11,638 nucleotides of DNA from Chloroflexota bacterium (GTDB lineage Bacteria; Chloroflexota; Anaerolineae; J102). The notes beneath the pieces are model-generated. The model had not been told where the DNA came from. It was given only the letters and a program-made list of their open reading frames with translations, and ran no database searches. This document shows, in pieces, positions 1 through 6,810 of this stretch. Numbering within the stretch: the first letter of the stretch is position 1; the number at the start of each line of letters is the position of its first letter. The stretch is from NCBI GenBank assembly GCA_003353825.1, contig PIVW01000152.1, forward strand, positions 1 through 11,638. The letters are read 5' to 3'. A program made the position numbers and the translations under genes.

Positions 1-1089
1 ATAATTTTGCCTGTACAGTTTCAATGCCTGCTGCTTCAAATACTTGTGTCAGCGCTTCATTTTCGATGATGAGCCCCACGTGCAGGCCGTTGATGGCATC
101 AGCGGCAATGAATTGCGTGAAATCGGCTTGAGCGAGGTCGGATGTTTCCGAATTGTTCGGATCAGGTGTGGTCATCGCAGTGAGCAATACAATACGGCTA
201 CATCGGTAACTGTGCGGCCGATAGCACCGGGCGTGTCCTGCCAATCCATCAGGGGGATGACGTAATCACCGCTAACCAGACCACTGCTGGTTTTCAGCCC
301 CACTACTGAGCTAATCCCCGCCGGCATGATAATCGATCCTTGCGTCTCTGAGCCCACAGTGACAGCGGAGAAGTTTGCCGCTGCCGCTGCCGCTACCGCC
401 GAGCCACTGCTCGATCCCCAGACTTCGAAAGCGCCGTAAGGATTGCGCGTCTGACCACCCAGCACGCTGAAACCGCTTGGCATGCCAGGGCCCATGTAGT
501 TGGCCCACTCGGAAAGGTTGGCTTTGCCCAGGATGATGGCGCCATTGTGGCGCAACGCTGCCACCAGGAAAGCGTCACGATCTGGTGTCCAGTCCTTCAT
601 GGCGTATGCACCGGCGGTGGCGTGCATGCCATCGCTGGTGGCGATGTTGTCCTTGAGCAGGACGGGAAGGCCGTGCATATGCCCTCTGGCGCCGATCTCT
701 ACTCGCTCAACATCCAAAGTCCGGGCGATATCCTGTGCCTCGGGATTCAGAGCCATGACCGAGTTCAGCTTGTCTGTGTCGTAGCGTCGAATGCGATCGA
801 CATAATAGGTGGTCAATTCTTCAGAGGTGATCCGGCCGCCATCCAACAGGGCCTGAATGTCCAGGACTGTTTTACCGGCCAGCAGCGTATCCAATTCCGC
901 CGCGTGTTCGGGCGTAAAGGCCGCCAGACGGTCCTCGAAAGAGCTGAAGTCGCGGGCGAGCTTGGCGCTATAGTCGTCCGGTTCGGGGCGGGGGAATTAA
1001 TCTTTTGGTGTATTCTGCGGGCTGCAGGCCGCCAGGGCCAGGATAACTGTTAGCAACACCACGGAGAGGACTAAAACATGACGCTTCAT
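1..1089 (-). pseudogene. Lipoprotein amidase (amidase signature family), disrupted, 3' end outside window
   Basis: The family hydrolyses amide bonds with a Ser-cisSer-Lys triad. The natural start appears to be ATG at 1087-1089, with GGAG about 9 bases upstream; it opens a lipoprotein signal peptide ending in a LAAC lipobox, so the enzyme would be exported and lipid-anchored. The frame is interrupted by TAA at codon 31 (997-999) and then continues uninterrupted into the amidase domain. Numbering from that ATG, the visible signature parts are KDNI (Lys ~146), GSSSGS (cis-Ser ~228) and GSETQGSIIMPA (nucleophile Ser ~252). After VTDVAVL the frame breaks at a duplicated 5-mer (CAATA CAATA, 185-194). 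Removing one copy restores VLLTAMT, and the rest of the domain stays open to base 1. A TTG start at 894 would give 240 residues, but without a signal peptide and with a truncated domain. The family is secure. Which amide is hydrolysed is unknown. Assembly error could mimic either lesion. Confidence 0.8.
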
Positions 1090-1166
1090 TGTGGAATGCT
1101 CCGATTATATGATGTGAATGTTTGGAAGTGAGCAACACCTCGGTTGCATTCTCTGTTTTTTAGAAG

Positions 1167-1181
1167 AGGTGACTGTCACCT
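1167..1181. repeat. Perfect 15-base palindrome (7-bp arms)
   Basis: AGGTGACTGTCACCT has two 7-base arms around a single central base. It lies about 80 bases upstream of the amidase ATG. It could be an operator-like dyad, but this sequence also resembles intergenic filler repeats I associate with Chloroflexota genomes, so no regulator is assigned. Confidence 0.4.
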
Positions 1182-1238
1182 TGGCAAATCTTTGATTGGG
1201 AACAATTCTACTACTTAAGCAGCTAAATTACGGAAAGC

Positions 1239-1538
1239 TCAAGTCGTGCCAATGCGAGGCCAGGCCGCTTCCACACGATCAGTGCACCACTGCCACTGCA
1301 CGAAAAACCATGTGCCGCCTGCCAGCAAGGCCAGACCCATGATGACAGCGGGAATGGCCAATGAAGGCGTTTCATTTGCGATTAAATAGGTCGCCATGGC
1401 GATGAATATGACCACGATGCTATAAATGAATGAGCCAATCAGGCTGGGTAAAGATGTCTTTCGATTCGACATGCGGCGAGGGTCACCCCAATCGAATTTG
1501 GGGGAAGAAAGCCGAGAGAGACTAGGTTCTGTTGACAC
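1239..1538 (-). CDS. Small membrane protein, probable C-terminal remnant of an ABC-2 type permease
   Basis: This is a 99-residue frame with a GTG start and no Shine-Dalgarno sequence. An in-frame TGA lies four codons upstream, so the start may only reflect where the open frame begins. Two hydrophobic segments are visible, at about residues 33-54 and 60-82. The segment before them (SPKFDWGDPRRMSNRK) resembles the cytoplasmic stretch that precedes the last membrane helices of large ABC-2 type permeases. The gene lies directly downstream of an ABC ATPase remnant on the same strand, the usual ATPase-then-permease order, with filler repeats between them. I infer it is what remains of the permease partner. 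An independent small membrane protein starting at the internal ATG (1472) is the alternative. No function can be claimed for the fragment alone. Confidence 0.5.
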   Translation of the reverse strand: MSTEPSLSRLSSPKFDWGDPRRMSNRKTSLPSLIGSFIYSIVVIFIAMATYLIANETPSLAIPAVIMGLALLAGGTWFFVQWQWCTDRVEAAWPRIGTT

Positions 1539-1556
1539 TCTTAAAAATCATCGCTG

Positions 1557-1683
1557 AGAACGCGAGAAACCCAGAGAAACCCAGAGAAAGGGGATATATC
1601 TTTGCGTCCCTTGCGCTCTCCGCGATAAGAAAGTCACCATTACGTACAAGGAAAAAAGGCCATAGCCATAGCCATAGCCATTG
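1557..1683. repeat. Intergenic low-complexity filler: GAAACCCAGA x2 and GCCATA x3
   Basis: Bases 1566-1589 hold two exact copies of GAAACCCAGA followed by GAAA. Bases 1659-1681 hold GCCATA three times plus a partial fourth copy. Between them, the minus strand reads as low-complexity GCGGAGAGCGCAAGGGACGCAAAG-type sequence. From memory this matches dispersed filler common in Chloroflexota and Cyanobacteria. It separates the two ABC transporter remnants and reads as GYGYGYG at the end of the ATPase frame, where ATPase similarity stops. Confidence 0.6.
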
Positions 1684-1917
1684 TTGCTGTGTTGCACCAG
1701 CAGGTCTTTGACCATGCGAGCAGAGCGGGGATGCAGGCCAACGGTGGGTTCATCCATGAGAATGACTTTAGGGTCATGAAGCAAAGCCCCGATGACGGCT
1801 ACCTTTTGCTGCATACCGTGATTGGAGGTATCTGGTAGGTAGGCGAATTGCGCCTTTGCTTTGAGTGGTTCGTTCTGAACGTCCAGGCCGGTGACAAGGG
1901 CATGGCCGCCGTACGGC
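1684..1917 (-). pseudogene. ABC transporter ATP-binding protein, internal-deletion remnant
   Basis: Reading minus from about 1914, the frame gives GGHALVTGLDVQNEPLKAK, then FAYLPD, then HGMQQKVAVIGALLHDPK, then VILMDEPTVGLHP and SARMVKDLL. These correspond to the strand after Walker A, the Q-loop region, the end of the signature region and an intact Walker B with its Glu (VILMDEP). Walker A is missing: the frame opens at a TAG just upstream. About 50 residues that normally lie between YLPD and the SHGM..QK region are deleted. The frame ends in a GCCATA microsatellite instead of the D-loop/H-loop domain end. An ORF starting at the ATG at 1814 is therefore not a real gene. A functional ATPase is impossible. 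The relatives are probably bacitracin/Nod-type ABC-2 exporter ATPases. The presumed permease remnant lies downstream. Confidence 0.75.
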
Positions 1918-1956
1918 TAGGTTTTTTCTGACAGGACTTGGTAAACTGTTGGGGTT

Positions 1957-2652
1957 TTAGTCTCCCGACGACACATAGGTCGTCTGCTTCGGAAGCAGGG
2001 GTATGAGCCAGGACAGGAAAGAATCCTGACTGCGGCTCTGTAGCGTCAGTTTGCCGGGGCCGGTCAATTCCGCCACCAGACCCTCACCACTTAACAGGGT
2101 ACTCTTCCAACCGCCCACTTTCTTGAGATCGTATTGCATGTGTTCTTCAAAGGTGACGAGATGGCCTGTGTCCACGATATAGCTCTGGCCTGCCGCCAAT
2201 TCGATGGGATGGATGGCGCCGTAGCTGGAGACAATGAGGGTTCCCGAGCCACTGATGCGCAGCATGACCAGACCCTCACTACCGAAAAAGGTCTTGGCGC
2301 CCGACCATTTAGTATCCACTTTCACCCCTGATGACGAGCCCAGGTAAGAGCCGGATTGCACCAGCAGTTCTTCACCTTGCAGTTCGATCACGACAATATC
2401 ACCGGGCAGCGCCGGCGCCAGAGCCACGGAGTCACCCTGCTGCTTGGCGGTGTAAGTATTGAGAAAGAAGCTTTCACCACCGAACACCTTGCGGCCCAGC
2501 GACTTCAGTAGACCTCCCGAAGCAGCTGTCTCTAGCTCCAGGCCGGGTGACATTCCCACCATGGCCCCGCCTTCAGTTTGGATAGATTCGCCCTTATCGA
2601 GCGTGACCATAGCAAGGGCGTAGGATGGCCGATAGCGTATTTCGACATTCAT
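1957..2652 (-). CDS. AIM24 family protein (TIGR00266-like)
   Basis: The gene encodes 231 residues, a full length for this family. Its start is ATG at 2652 with AGAAGG about 9 bases upstream. The protein is rich in Gly and beta strand, without signal peptide or membrane helices. Recognisable family stretches are the N-terminal YALAMVTLDKGESIQTEGGAMV, the middle GGESFFLNTYTA and PGDIVVIELQGEELLVQSGSYL, and the C-terminal GLVAELTGPGKLTLQSRS. The name AIM24 comes from the yeast mitochondrial homologue. The bacterial proteins have a beta-helix or jelly-roll-like fold and no established biochemical role. The gene ends in TAA, shows no lesion, and stands apart from its neighbours, so it is probably monocistronic. 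It is one of the few undamaged genes in this stretch. Confidence 0.88.
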   Translation of the reverse strand: MNVEIRYRPSYALAMVTLDKGESIQTEGGAMVGMSPGLELETAASGGLLKSLGRKVFGGESFFLNTYTAKQQGDSVALAPALPGDIVVIELQGEELLVQSGSYLGSSSGVKVDTKWSGAKTFFGSEGLVMLRISGSGTLIVSSYGAIHPIELAAGQSYIVDTGHLVTFEEHMQYDLKKVGGWKSTLLSGEGLVAELTGPGKLTLQSRSQDSFLSWLIPLLPKQTTYVSSGD

Positions 2653-2793
2653 AGTGATTTTCCTTCTGGATTAAGAGTGATGAATTAGTGGTTGATGGTA
2701 CTAGAATTGACCTCTCAGAGATTGAAATCGTGATCCTTCGGGATGGATGAGGGGGAGAGAAGAGCTGCAACCACTGCCGCTCCTCGGGGATCA

Positions 2794-2935
2794 TCAACTT
2801 TCGATCAGGGGTAGGCAGAGCACATACGTGCCTGATGGTGTGCTCGTTGGTGTTGGGGTAATGGAAGGAGTAGGAGTGGAGGCGGGAGGCCAGTAACAGT
2901 CTCCTGCTACCCGACTCAAATGCTTCCGTTGGACC
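2794..2935 (-). pseudogene. Orphan Thr/Pro-rich tail of an exported protein
   Basis: Between the RDD and AIM24 genes, the minus strand reads (in a frame different from RDD) HLSRVAGDCYWPPASTPTPS, then ITPTPTSTPSG, then TYVLCLPLIES and a TGA stop. Thr-Pro linkers followed by a short Y-x-L-x-LPL-I/V tail are typical of the ends of exported Chloroflexota proteins, as I recall them. No start or upstream domain is present: the upstream part of the frame is antisense-like shadow of the RDD gene. I read it as the 3' scrap of a lost gene. Chance is possible. Confidence 0.3.
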
Positions 2936-2938
2936 GTC

Positions 2939-3340
2939 CTATGCGGTTTCGACCCAGGTATCGAATATCTTGTCATGCCGGGTTTCCTTATCCACGTCGA
3001 GCACTTCCCACAAATAGCCCAGGCCAAAGACAAGGGCACTCAGCCAATAACCAAACGTTCCACGCAGCCCGGCCCGCAGGAAGGAGATGGATTCGCCACT
3101 ATGGTGGCGCCGCACGACTTTAATATTCATCAATTTCATACCAAGTGATTGGCCGTCTTTGCTCCACAGATATCCGTAATAAATGAATTGGAGAAATAGA
3201 GCTACAAAAAACACTATCGCGGCCAACAAACCGAGCACAAAGCCGTCGGAACCGCCCAACGCACCAAGAACAATAGAGAGAATCCAACTGATGATGCCGA
3301 TGGCCATGACGTCTACTATCCACGCTACCAAGCGTGACAC
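2939..3340 (-). CDS. RDD family membrane protein with premature stop at its natural third codon
   Basis: This is a 133-residue RDD-domain protein from the GTG at 3340. The R..D pattern lies in SRLVAWIVDVM at the start of the first helix. Hydrophobic segments lie at about residues 4-28, 33-58 and 95-113, and the family loop WSKDGQSLGMKLMNIKVV is present. RDD proteins are small integral membrane proteins of uncertain, possibly transport, function. The best translation signal belongs to an upstream in-frame ATG at 3358: AAGGAGGT lies 7 bases before it, and it would give M-D-stop-A-S-F-V-S-R-L. The TAA at 3350-3352 replaces what is probably Tyr (family starts often read M-x-Y-A-x-F). Translation could restart at the GTG 12 bases after the stop. 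This may be a fresh pseudogene, a tiny regulatory leader, or a sequence error. Confidence 0.75.
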   Translation of the reverse strand: MSRLVAWIVDVMAIGIISWILSIVLGALGGSDGFVLGLLAAIVFFVALFLQFIYYGYLWSKDGQSLGMKLMNIKVVRRHHSGESISFLRAGLRGTFGYWLSALVFGLGYLWEVLDVDKETRHDKIFDTWVETA

Positions 3341-3439
3341 AAAACTTGCTTAATCCATGAATCTGACCTCCTTGATGAACCGATATATCTGAATGAAATT
3401 ACCGACTATTCTTTGACCACGTATGGCCTTAAAGTGGTT

Positions 3440-3468
3440 ATCGTACCAGTCTTCAGGCTGGGTGTCAA
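3440..3468 (-). promoter_or_regulatory. Sigma-70-like promoter of the RDD gene
   Basis: On the minus strand, TTGACA (3463-3468) is followed after exactly 17 bases by TACGAT (3440-3445). The -35 match is perfect and the spacing ideal. Transcription would begin near 3433, leaving a leader of about 75 bases to the ATG at 3358. No known regulator site was recognised. Confidence 0.5.
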
Positions 3469-3586
3469 CCGCTGTCTGGAGGTAGCCAATACTGCTTCGT
3501 AGTATACCCTGACAAAAAGAAACTGCCTTCTCACCCTCTGCTACATCCTGATCGACACTTTTAATCCCGACTAACGCGCGCGCCTT

Positions 3587-3630
3587 ATTAACCCACCCGG
3601 TGCGCTAACTCCGGTACCGGATGGGTTAAT
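3587..3630 (-). terminator. 15-bp hairpin downstream of the YtxH gene
   Basis: Left arm 3587-3601 (ATTAACCCACCCGGT) pairs with right arm 3616-3630 (ACCGGATGGGTTAAT). There is one mismatch, which becomes a G-U wobble in minus-strand RNA, and the loop is 14 bases. The hairpin begins 25 bases after the ytxH stop. It lacks a proper U-tract, so it could be a rho-independent-like terminator, an mRNA-stabilising hairpin or a repeat. The structure is clear but its role is inferred. Confidence 0.5.
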
Positions 3631-3655
3631 CTATGGTTCGATTACTGTGGCAGAT

Positions 3656-3934
3656 TCAGGCTTCCGCTGCTGCTTCGTCACCTGATTCTGGACTGGGTTC
3701 GTCCACCACATCTGAAGCAGAATCCACGTTCTCTTGCATCGATGCCTGCATACTGCTGATGCGTTCGTTGAGTTCTGTCAGATCGCGTTGCCAGGCATCT
3801 TGCAGCGCGATCTTGTTACGTGCGGCTTGATCCTGTAATTGCTTTCTCAATTCTTCGCCGGTCTCGGGGGCTAACAGCATGGCCGCCACTGCACCCAGCG
3901 AGATACCGGCAACGAATGCGAATAAGTTTTTCAT
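3656..3934 (-). CDS. YtxH domain-containing protein
   Basis: This encodes 92 residues from an ATG at 3934, with GAGGAG about 10 bases upstream. The N-terminus MKNLFAFVAGISLGAVAAMLL forms one membrane helix (about residues 3-22). It is followed directly by the YtxH hallmark LAPETGEELRKQLQDQ, then a charged, probably coiled-coil, segment (about 30-68) and an acidic tail rich in Glu, Asp, Ser and Ala. YtxH proteins are small membrane-anchored proteins linked to general stress genes in Bacillus; their biochemical role is unknown. Length and layout are normal for the family. It has its own downstream hairpin and an inverted-repeat segment immediately upstream, which may carry or interfere with its promoter. 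Confidence 0.85.
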   Translation of the reverse strand: MKNLFAFVAGISLGAVAAMLLAPETGEELRKQLQDQAARNKIALQDAWQRDLTELNERISSMQASMQENVDSASDVVDEPSPESGDEAAAEA

Positions 3935-3961
3935 GTTGGGATGCTCCTCGTGTGACAGGGT

Positions 3962-4126
3962 GCTGCCGAGTTCCTCGTTGCGTCATACAACTAGTTCATC
4001 GTGGCGCAAGTCGTAGTGCGGTTCGTAGTAGGCGATTTATCATCGTAACAGGTGTACAAAAGCGCTAAAGCGCTTACTACAAACAGCCTCTTTTGGTGTG
4101 CCGCTTTGTACTAGGAACTCGGCAGC
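3962..4126. mobile_element. 165-bp segment with perfect 14-bp inverted repeats (MITE-like)
   Basis: GCTGCCGAGTTCCT at 3962-3975 is exactly repeated in inverse as AGGAACTCGGCAGC at 4113-4126. The interior has no coding frame and contains the palindromic AAGCGCTAAAGCGCTT (about 4061-4076) plus repeated GTAGTA motifs. The segment fills the gap between the ends of the SBP gene and the ytxH start. No target-site duplication is evident, so a non-autonomous element is only one reading. A long-range cruciform or interspersed repeat is the other. Confidence 0.4.
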
Positions 4127-4145
4127 TATTGAATGGTACAACTCA

Positions 4146-6758
4146 CTAACTTGGTTCGACTACAGGCGCCAGCACTTCGACCTGAGTGTCGCGTGTGGCT
4201 GACCCAGAGAACTCAGAATCGACTTTCAGCGTGTATTGCATGGTTCCGGTCACGTTCGGGTCCTCGAAGCAGTCTTGATAACTATCGTCGGTGGTGAAGT
4301 CGCTGTAGACCACCTGTCCGTTGCGGGTGAGTGACGTTTGGGCAATGCTCGTGCCGGAAAAACCCCAAGTTATGAAGACACACGCTCCAACTTGGACTTC
4401 CGTAACCACATTTGTGCCGTCAGAGGTTACGGCTAGATATTGGATATCCGGTGGTGGTTCCTGCGTTGGTTGGGGTTCAGGTGTGGCGGTGGGTGGTTCC
4501 TGCGTTGGTTGGGGTTCAGGTGTGGCGGTGGGTGGTTCTTGCGTTGGCTGGGGTTCGGGTGTGGCCGTAGGTGGTTGTCCGCCAGAAACATCGACGAATT
4601 TGTCTGCGGTATTCGTAACACCAGTCGCATTACTTGCTTCTAGCACATACGTAGTCCGACCTTCATTGTTCAGGCAGTCTTGCTGAGTGCCGTTGAGAGA
4701 CGCATTATCGAGGACGATCAATCCGTTTCGTAGCAGGCGTACATGGTTGGCGCCGCCACCGGTGCTCCAGGCAATGAGTACACATTGGCCGACTTCAATT
4801 GCGGTTGGATCGACCGCGAACGTGTATATCTCCGGGTGTGGAATGGCAGTAGGCCCTGGTGTTGGCGTGGGCTGTCCCCCATCCACACGAATATGCTGTG
4901 ACGCTCGGCTGGAGCCGCCTGATCCGGTTGCCTCGATGCCATACGAGTAGTCACCTTCGCTTGTGGGACAATCCTGCAAATTGCCTCGGAAAGGCGCACC
5001 CTGCCAGAGCATCGTATCGTTGCGGGTGATATTGACCTGACTTACATTGCCAACTACTTCCCAACGCACGAGCACACACTGTCCTAGGGCAATAGTTCCT
5101 GGTGGTTCCACACTGAAGTAATTGATATCAGGCGCGTTGGCCGAGGGCTCAACAAAAATGGTGATCTTGCTGGTTGTCATATTATTGTCGTTTTTGACGA
5201 CACGCAGATAGTAATTTGTGGTGGCAGGTGGGCATTCCTGGCGATCACCATTACCAACCACACCGTGGTCCGACCAGTTCTGACCATCGTGGTAATAGTA
5301 CACTTCCTTCACGTTCTGAGTGCGCCAATGGTTGACCGTACACTGGCCTTCCTTGATATTAGTACTGTCCGTCCAGAAACTGATATCCGACGATGGCGTG
5401 GCGGTGGGCGCCGGCGTGGCGGTGGGCGCTGACGGAACCTGAATGCCCACATAGACACGCTGTCCAAAGTGTTTGCCCTGGTCATTTTGCATCTGCCAGA
5501 ATCCCTGATAAACACCTTGTTTCACCGGAGCGACCAGATCGATATACATATCGTACAGCGCGTCAGGGGCGACCGCGCCTTGCACCGCAGTGGGCTGTCC
5601 ACCCATACGAGCGCCGGGCTGATTACCCTGGACAAAGGTCAGCATGTAGTTGCTGTTCCAGGGGCAGGTGCCAGAGTTCTGGATTCGCCAGCCTTTCTTG
5701 AAGGGCTGGCCCGGGGGAAGAACCGGCGGATTCTTCATGTCGTTGTCGTCGTAGTTCAGGTCGGAGACATATTGCATACCGTCGTAACATGTTGTGGGCG
5801 GTGGTGAGCCCGGAGTTGGCGTCGGTTGTACGGGTTCAGGCGTCGGGGTGGGGATGGGGGCGATTTCATGGTCTTCGAGACCAAGGTATCTTTTGGCCAA
5901 GTCATCAACAGTCCCGTTCTTTTGCAGTGTGGTCAAGGCCTGGTTGATGCGCGTACGCAAGGTTTGCTGGCCATTTGCCATGGCGATCGCATAGAGTTCC
6001 CGGTTCAAATCACTGGCGGCGATAGCGAATCCATCTTGCTCAGCTGTGACCTCAGCCACGGGCATATCCATGACCAGCAGGTCCACACGTCCAGCAACGA
6101 GGTCGGGTAAGCCTTGAACGATCTCTCCGTAAATGAACAGGTTGCTTTCCGGCATCAAGTCGGTGCTGATGAGCGCATCTTCCAACATATCTTCGAAGAC
6201 CGAGCCTTTTTGCACACCGAGGCGATAGACTGCCAGATCTTCAACCTTGTTGATCTCACCGATAACGGCATCTTTAGCGGATATGTAGGCATCTGCACTG
6301 ACGAAGTAGACGTGGCTGAAATCGATCTTCTCCTCTCGTTGAGGTGTCACGCCAATGGCAGCGATGGCAATGTCGATGTCACCTAGCGCCAGTGCATCGG
6401 GCAGACCTGTAAACGCGTGATCTGTGATCTCAACCTCAAGCTTCAAGAGTTTGCCGACTTCTTCGATCAAGGCGATGTCGAAACCGTCGATTTGAAAGTC
6501 TTTATCGTAGTATTCAAAGGGAGGGTAATCGGCAGATGTGCCCACGACCAGCGTACCTGCCTCTTGCACACGTTCCCATACATCCTCATCCACCTCAATC
6601 GGCCCGCCAGAGGGCGTTTCCGCAGCAATTGGCGTGTCTGCTGGAGGAATCGGTGTCAGAGTAGGTTCAACATCGTTGCTACCGCAAGCCGCCAATAGCG
6701 CTATCAGGATCAGAAGGATAGTGACAGTGCTTTTGGGTCTAGTAGATATTCGATTCAT
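4146..6758 (-). CDS. Lipoprotein: ABC substrate-binding domain fused to NBR1-like Ig and four Ig-like repeats
   Basis: The gene encodes 870 residues from the ATG at 6758, with AAGGAG about 8 bases upstream. The frame stays open 67 codons further upstream, but that part has no signal peptide at its front and is rejected. Residues 1-25 are a lipoprotein signal with lipobox LAAC (Cys25). A Thr/Pro linker leads to a family-3 (amino-acid type) solute-binding domain at about 61-295, including GTLVVGTSADYPPFEYYD and FDIALIEEVGKLL. Residues 322-441 are an NBR1-type Ig-like domain (GWRIQNSGTCPWNSNY; Cys324, Cys365). Four Ig-like repeats follow (about 457-536, 543-625, 642-724, 770-864). Each has Cys, Trp five residues later, and a second Cys 36-37 residues after the first. 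Pro-rich linkers separate them. It is presumably on the cell surface. No cognate permease or ATPase is in the window, so the ligand and any transport role are unproven. Confidence 0.88.
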   Translation of the reverse strand: MNRISTRPKSTVTILLILIALLAACGSNDVEPTLTPIPPADTPIAAETPSGGPIEVDEDVWERVQEAGTLVVGTSADYPPFEYYDKDFQIDGFDIALIEEVGKLLKLEVEITDHAFTGLPDALALGDIDIAIAAIGVTPQREEKIDFSHVYFVSADAYISAKDAVIGEINKVEDLAVYRLGVQKGSVFEDMLEDALISTDLMPESNLFIYGEIVQGLPDLVAGRVDLLVMDMPVAEVTAEQDGFAIAASDLNRELYAIAMANGQQTLRTRINQALTTLQKNGTVDDLAKRYLGLEDHEIAPIPTPTPEPVQPTPTPGSPPPTTCYDGMQYVSDLNYDDNDMKNPPVLPPGQPFKKGWRIQNSGTCPWNSNYMLTFVQGNQPGARMGGQPTAVQGAVAPDALYDMYIDLVAPVKQGVYQGFWQMQNDQGKHFGQRVYVGIQVPSAPTATPAPTATPSSDISFWTDSTNIKEGQCTVNHWRTQNVKEVYYYHDGQNWSDHGVVGNGDRQECPPATTNYYLRVVKNDNNMTTSKITIFVEPSANAPDINYFSVEPPGTIALGQCVLVRWEVVGNVSQVNITRNDTMLWQGAPFRGNLQDCPTSEGDYSYGIEATGSGGSSRASQHIRVDGGQPTPTPGPTAIPHPEIYTFAVDPTAIEVGQCVLIAWSTGGGANHVRLLRNGLIVLDNASLNGTQQDCLNNEGRTTYVLEASNATGVTNTADKFVDVSGGQPPTATPEPQPTQEPPTATPEPQPTQEPPTATPEPQPTQEPPPDIQYLAVTSDGTNVVTEVQVGACVFITWGFSGTSIAQTSLTRNGQVVYSDFTTDDSYQDCFEDPNVTGTMQYTLKVDSEFSGSATRDTQVEVLAPVVEPS
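4453..4576. repeat. 39-bp tandem repeat, three copies, inside the SBP-Ig gene
   Basis: Units start at 4453, 4492 and 4531, followed by 7 bases of a fourth. Units 1 and 2 are identical and unit 3 has several substitutions. They encode PPTATPEPQPTQE three times in the linker before the last Ig-like repeat. Copy number is likely variable between strains and is also prone to assembly collapse. Confidence 0.9.
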
Positions 6759-6810
6759 TTTTGCTCTCCTTGTGTAGAATGCCTCTTCTCTATTTTTTTT
6801 GTAGACACGT

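Larger units (their letters stand above)
3359..3655. other. Intergenic region upstream of RDD and downstream of YtxH
   Basis: This stretch of about 300 bases holds the RDD ribosome-binding site (AAGGAGGT, 3366-3373), the RDD promoter and a hairpin downstream of ytxH. Apart from these I see no gene, RNA or mobile end in it. Confidence 0.5.

Noticed and set aside
547..1053. 168-codon plus-strand frame
   Set aside because: Antisense shadow of the amidase, whose motifs are clear on the minus strand.
1100..1110. TATAAT-like -10 box close to the amidase ATG
   Set aside because: No suitable -35 at proper spacing, and transcription would begin within the ribosome-binding site.
997..3352. Stop-codon (TAA) recoding as a sense codon
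   Set aside because: AIM24, HAD and the oxidoreductase remnant use TAA as normal ends, so two nonsense mutations or errors are simpler.
4453..4576. Possible CRISPR array
   Set aside because: The 39-bp units are contiguous, with no spacers, and are coding.
4321..5807. Several plus-strand frames rich in Gly and Trp
   Set aside because: They are antisense translations of the Pro-rich linkers and Ig repeats of the lipoprotein.
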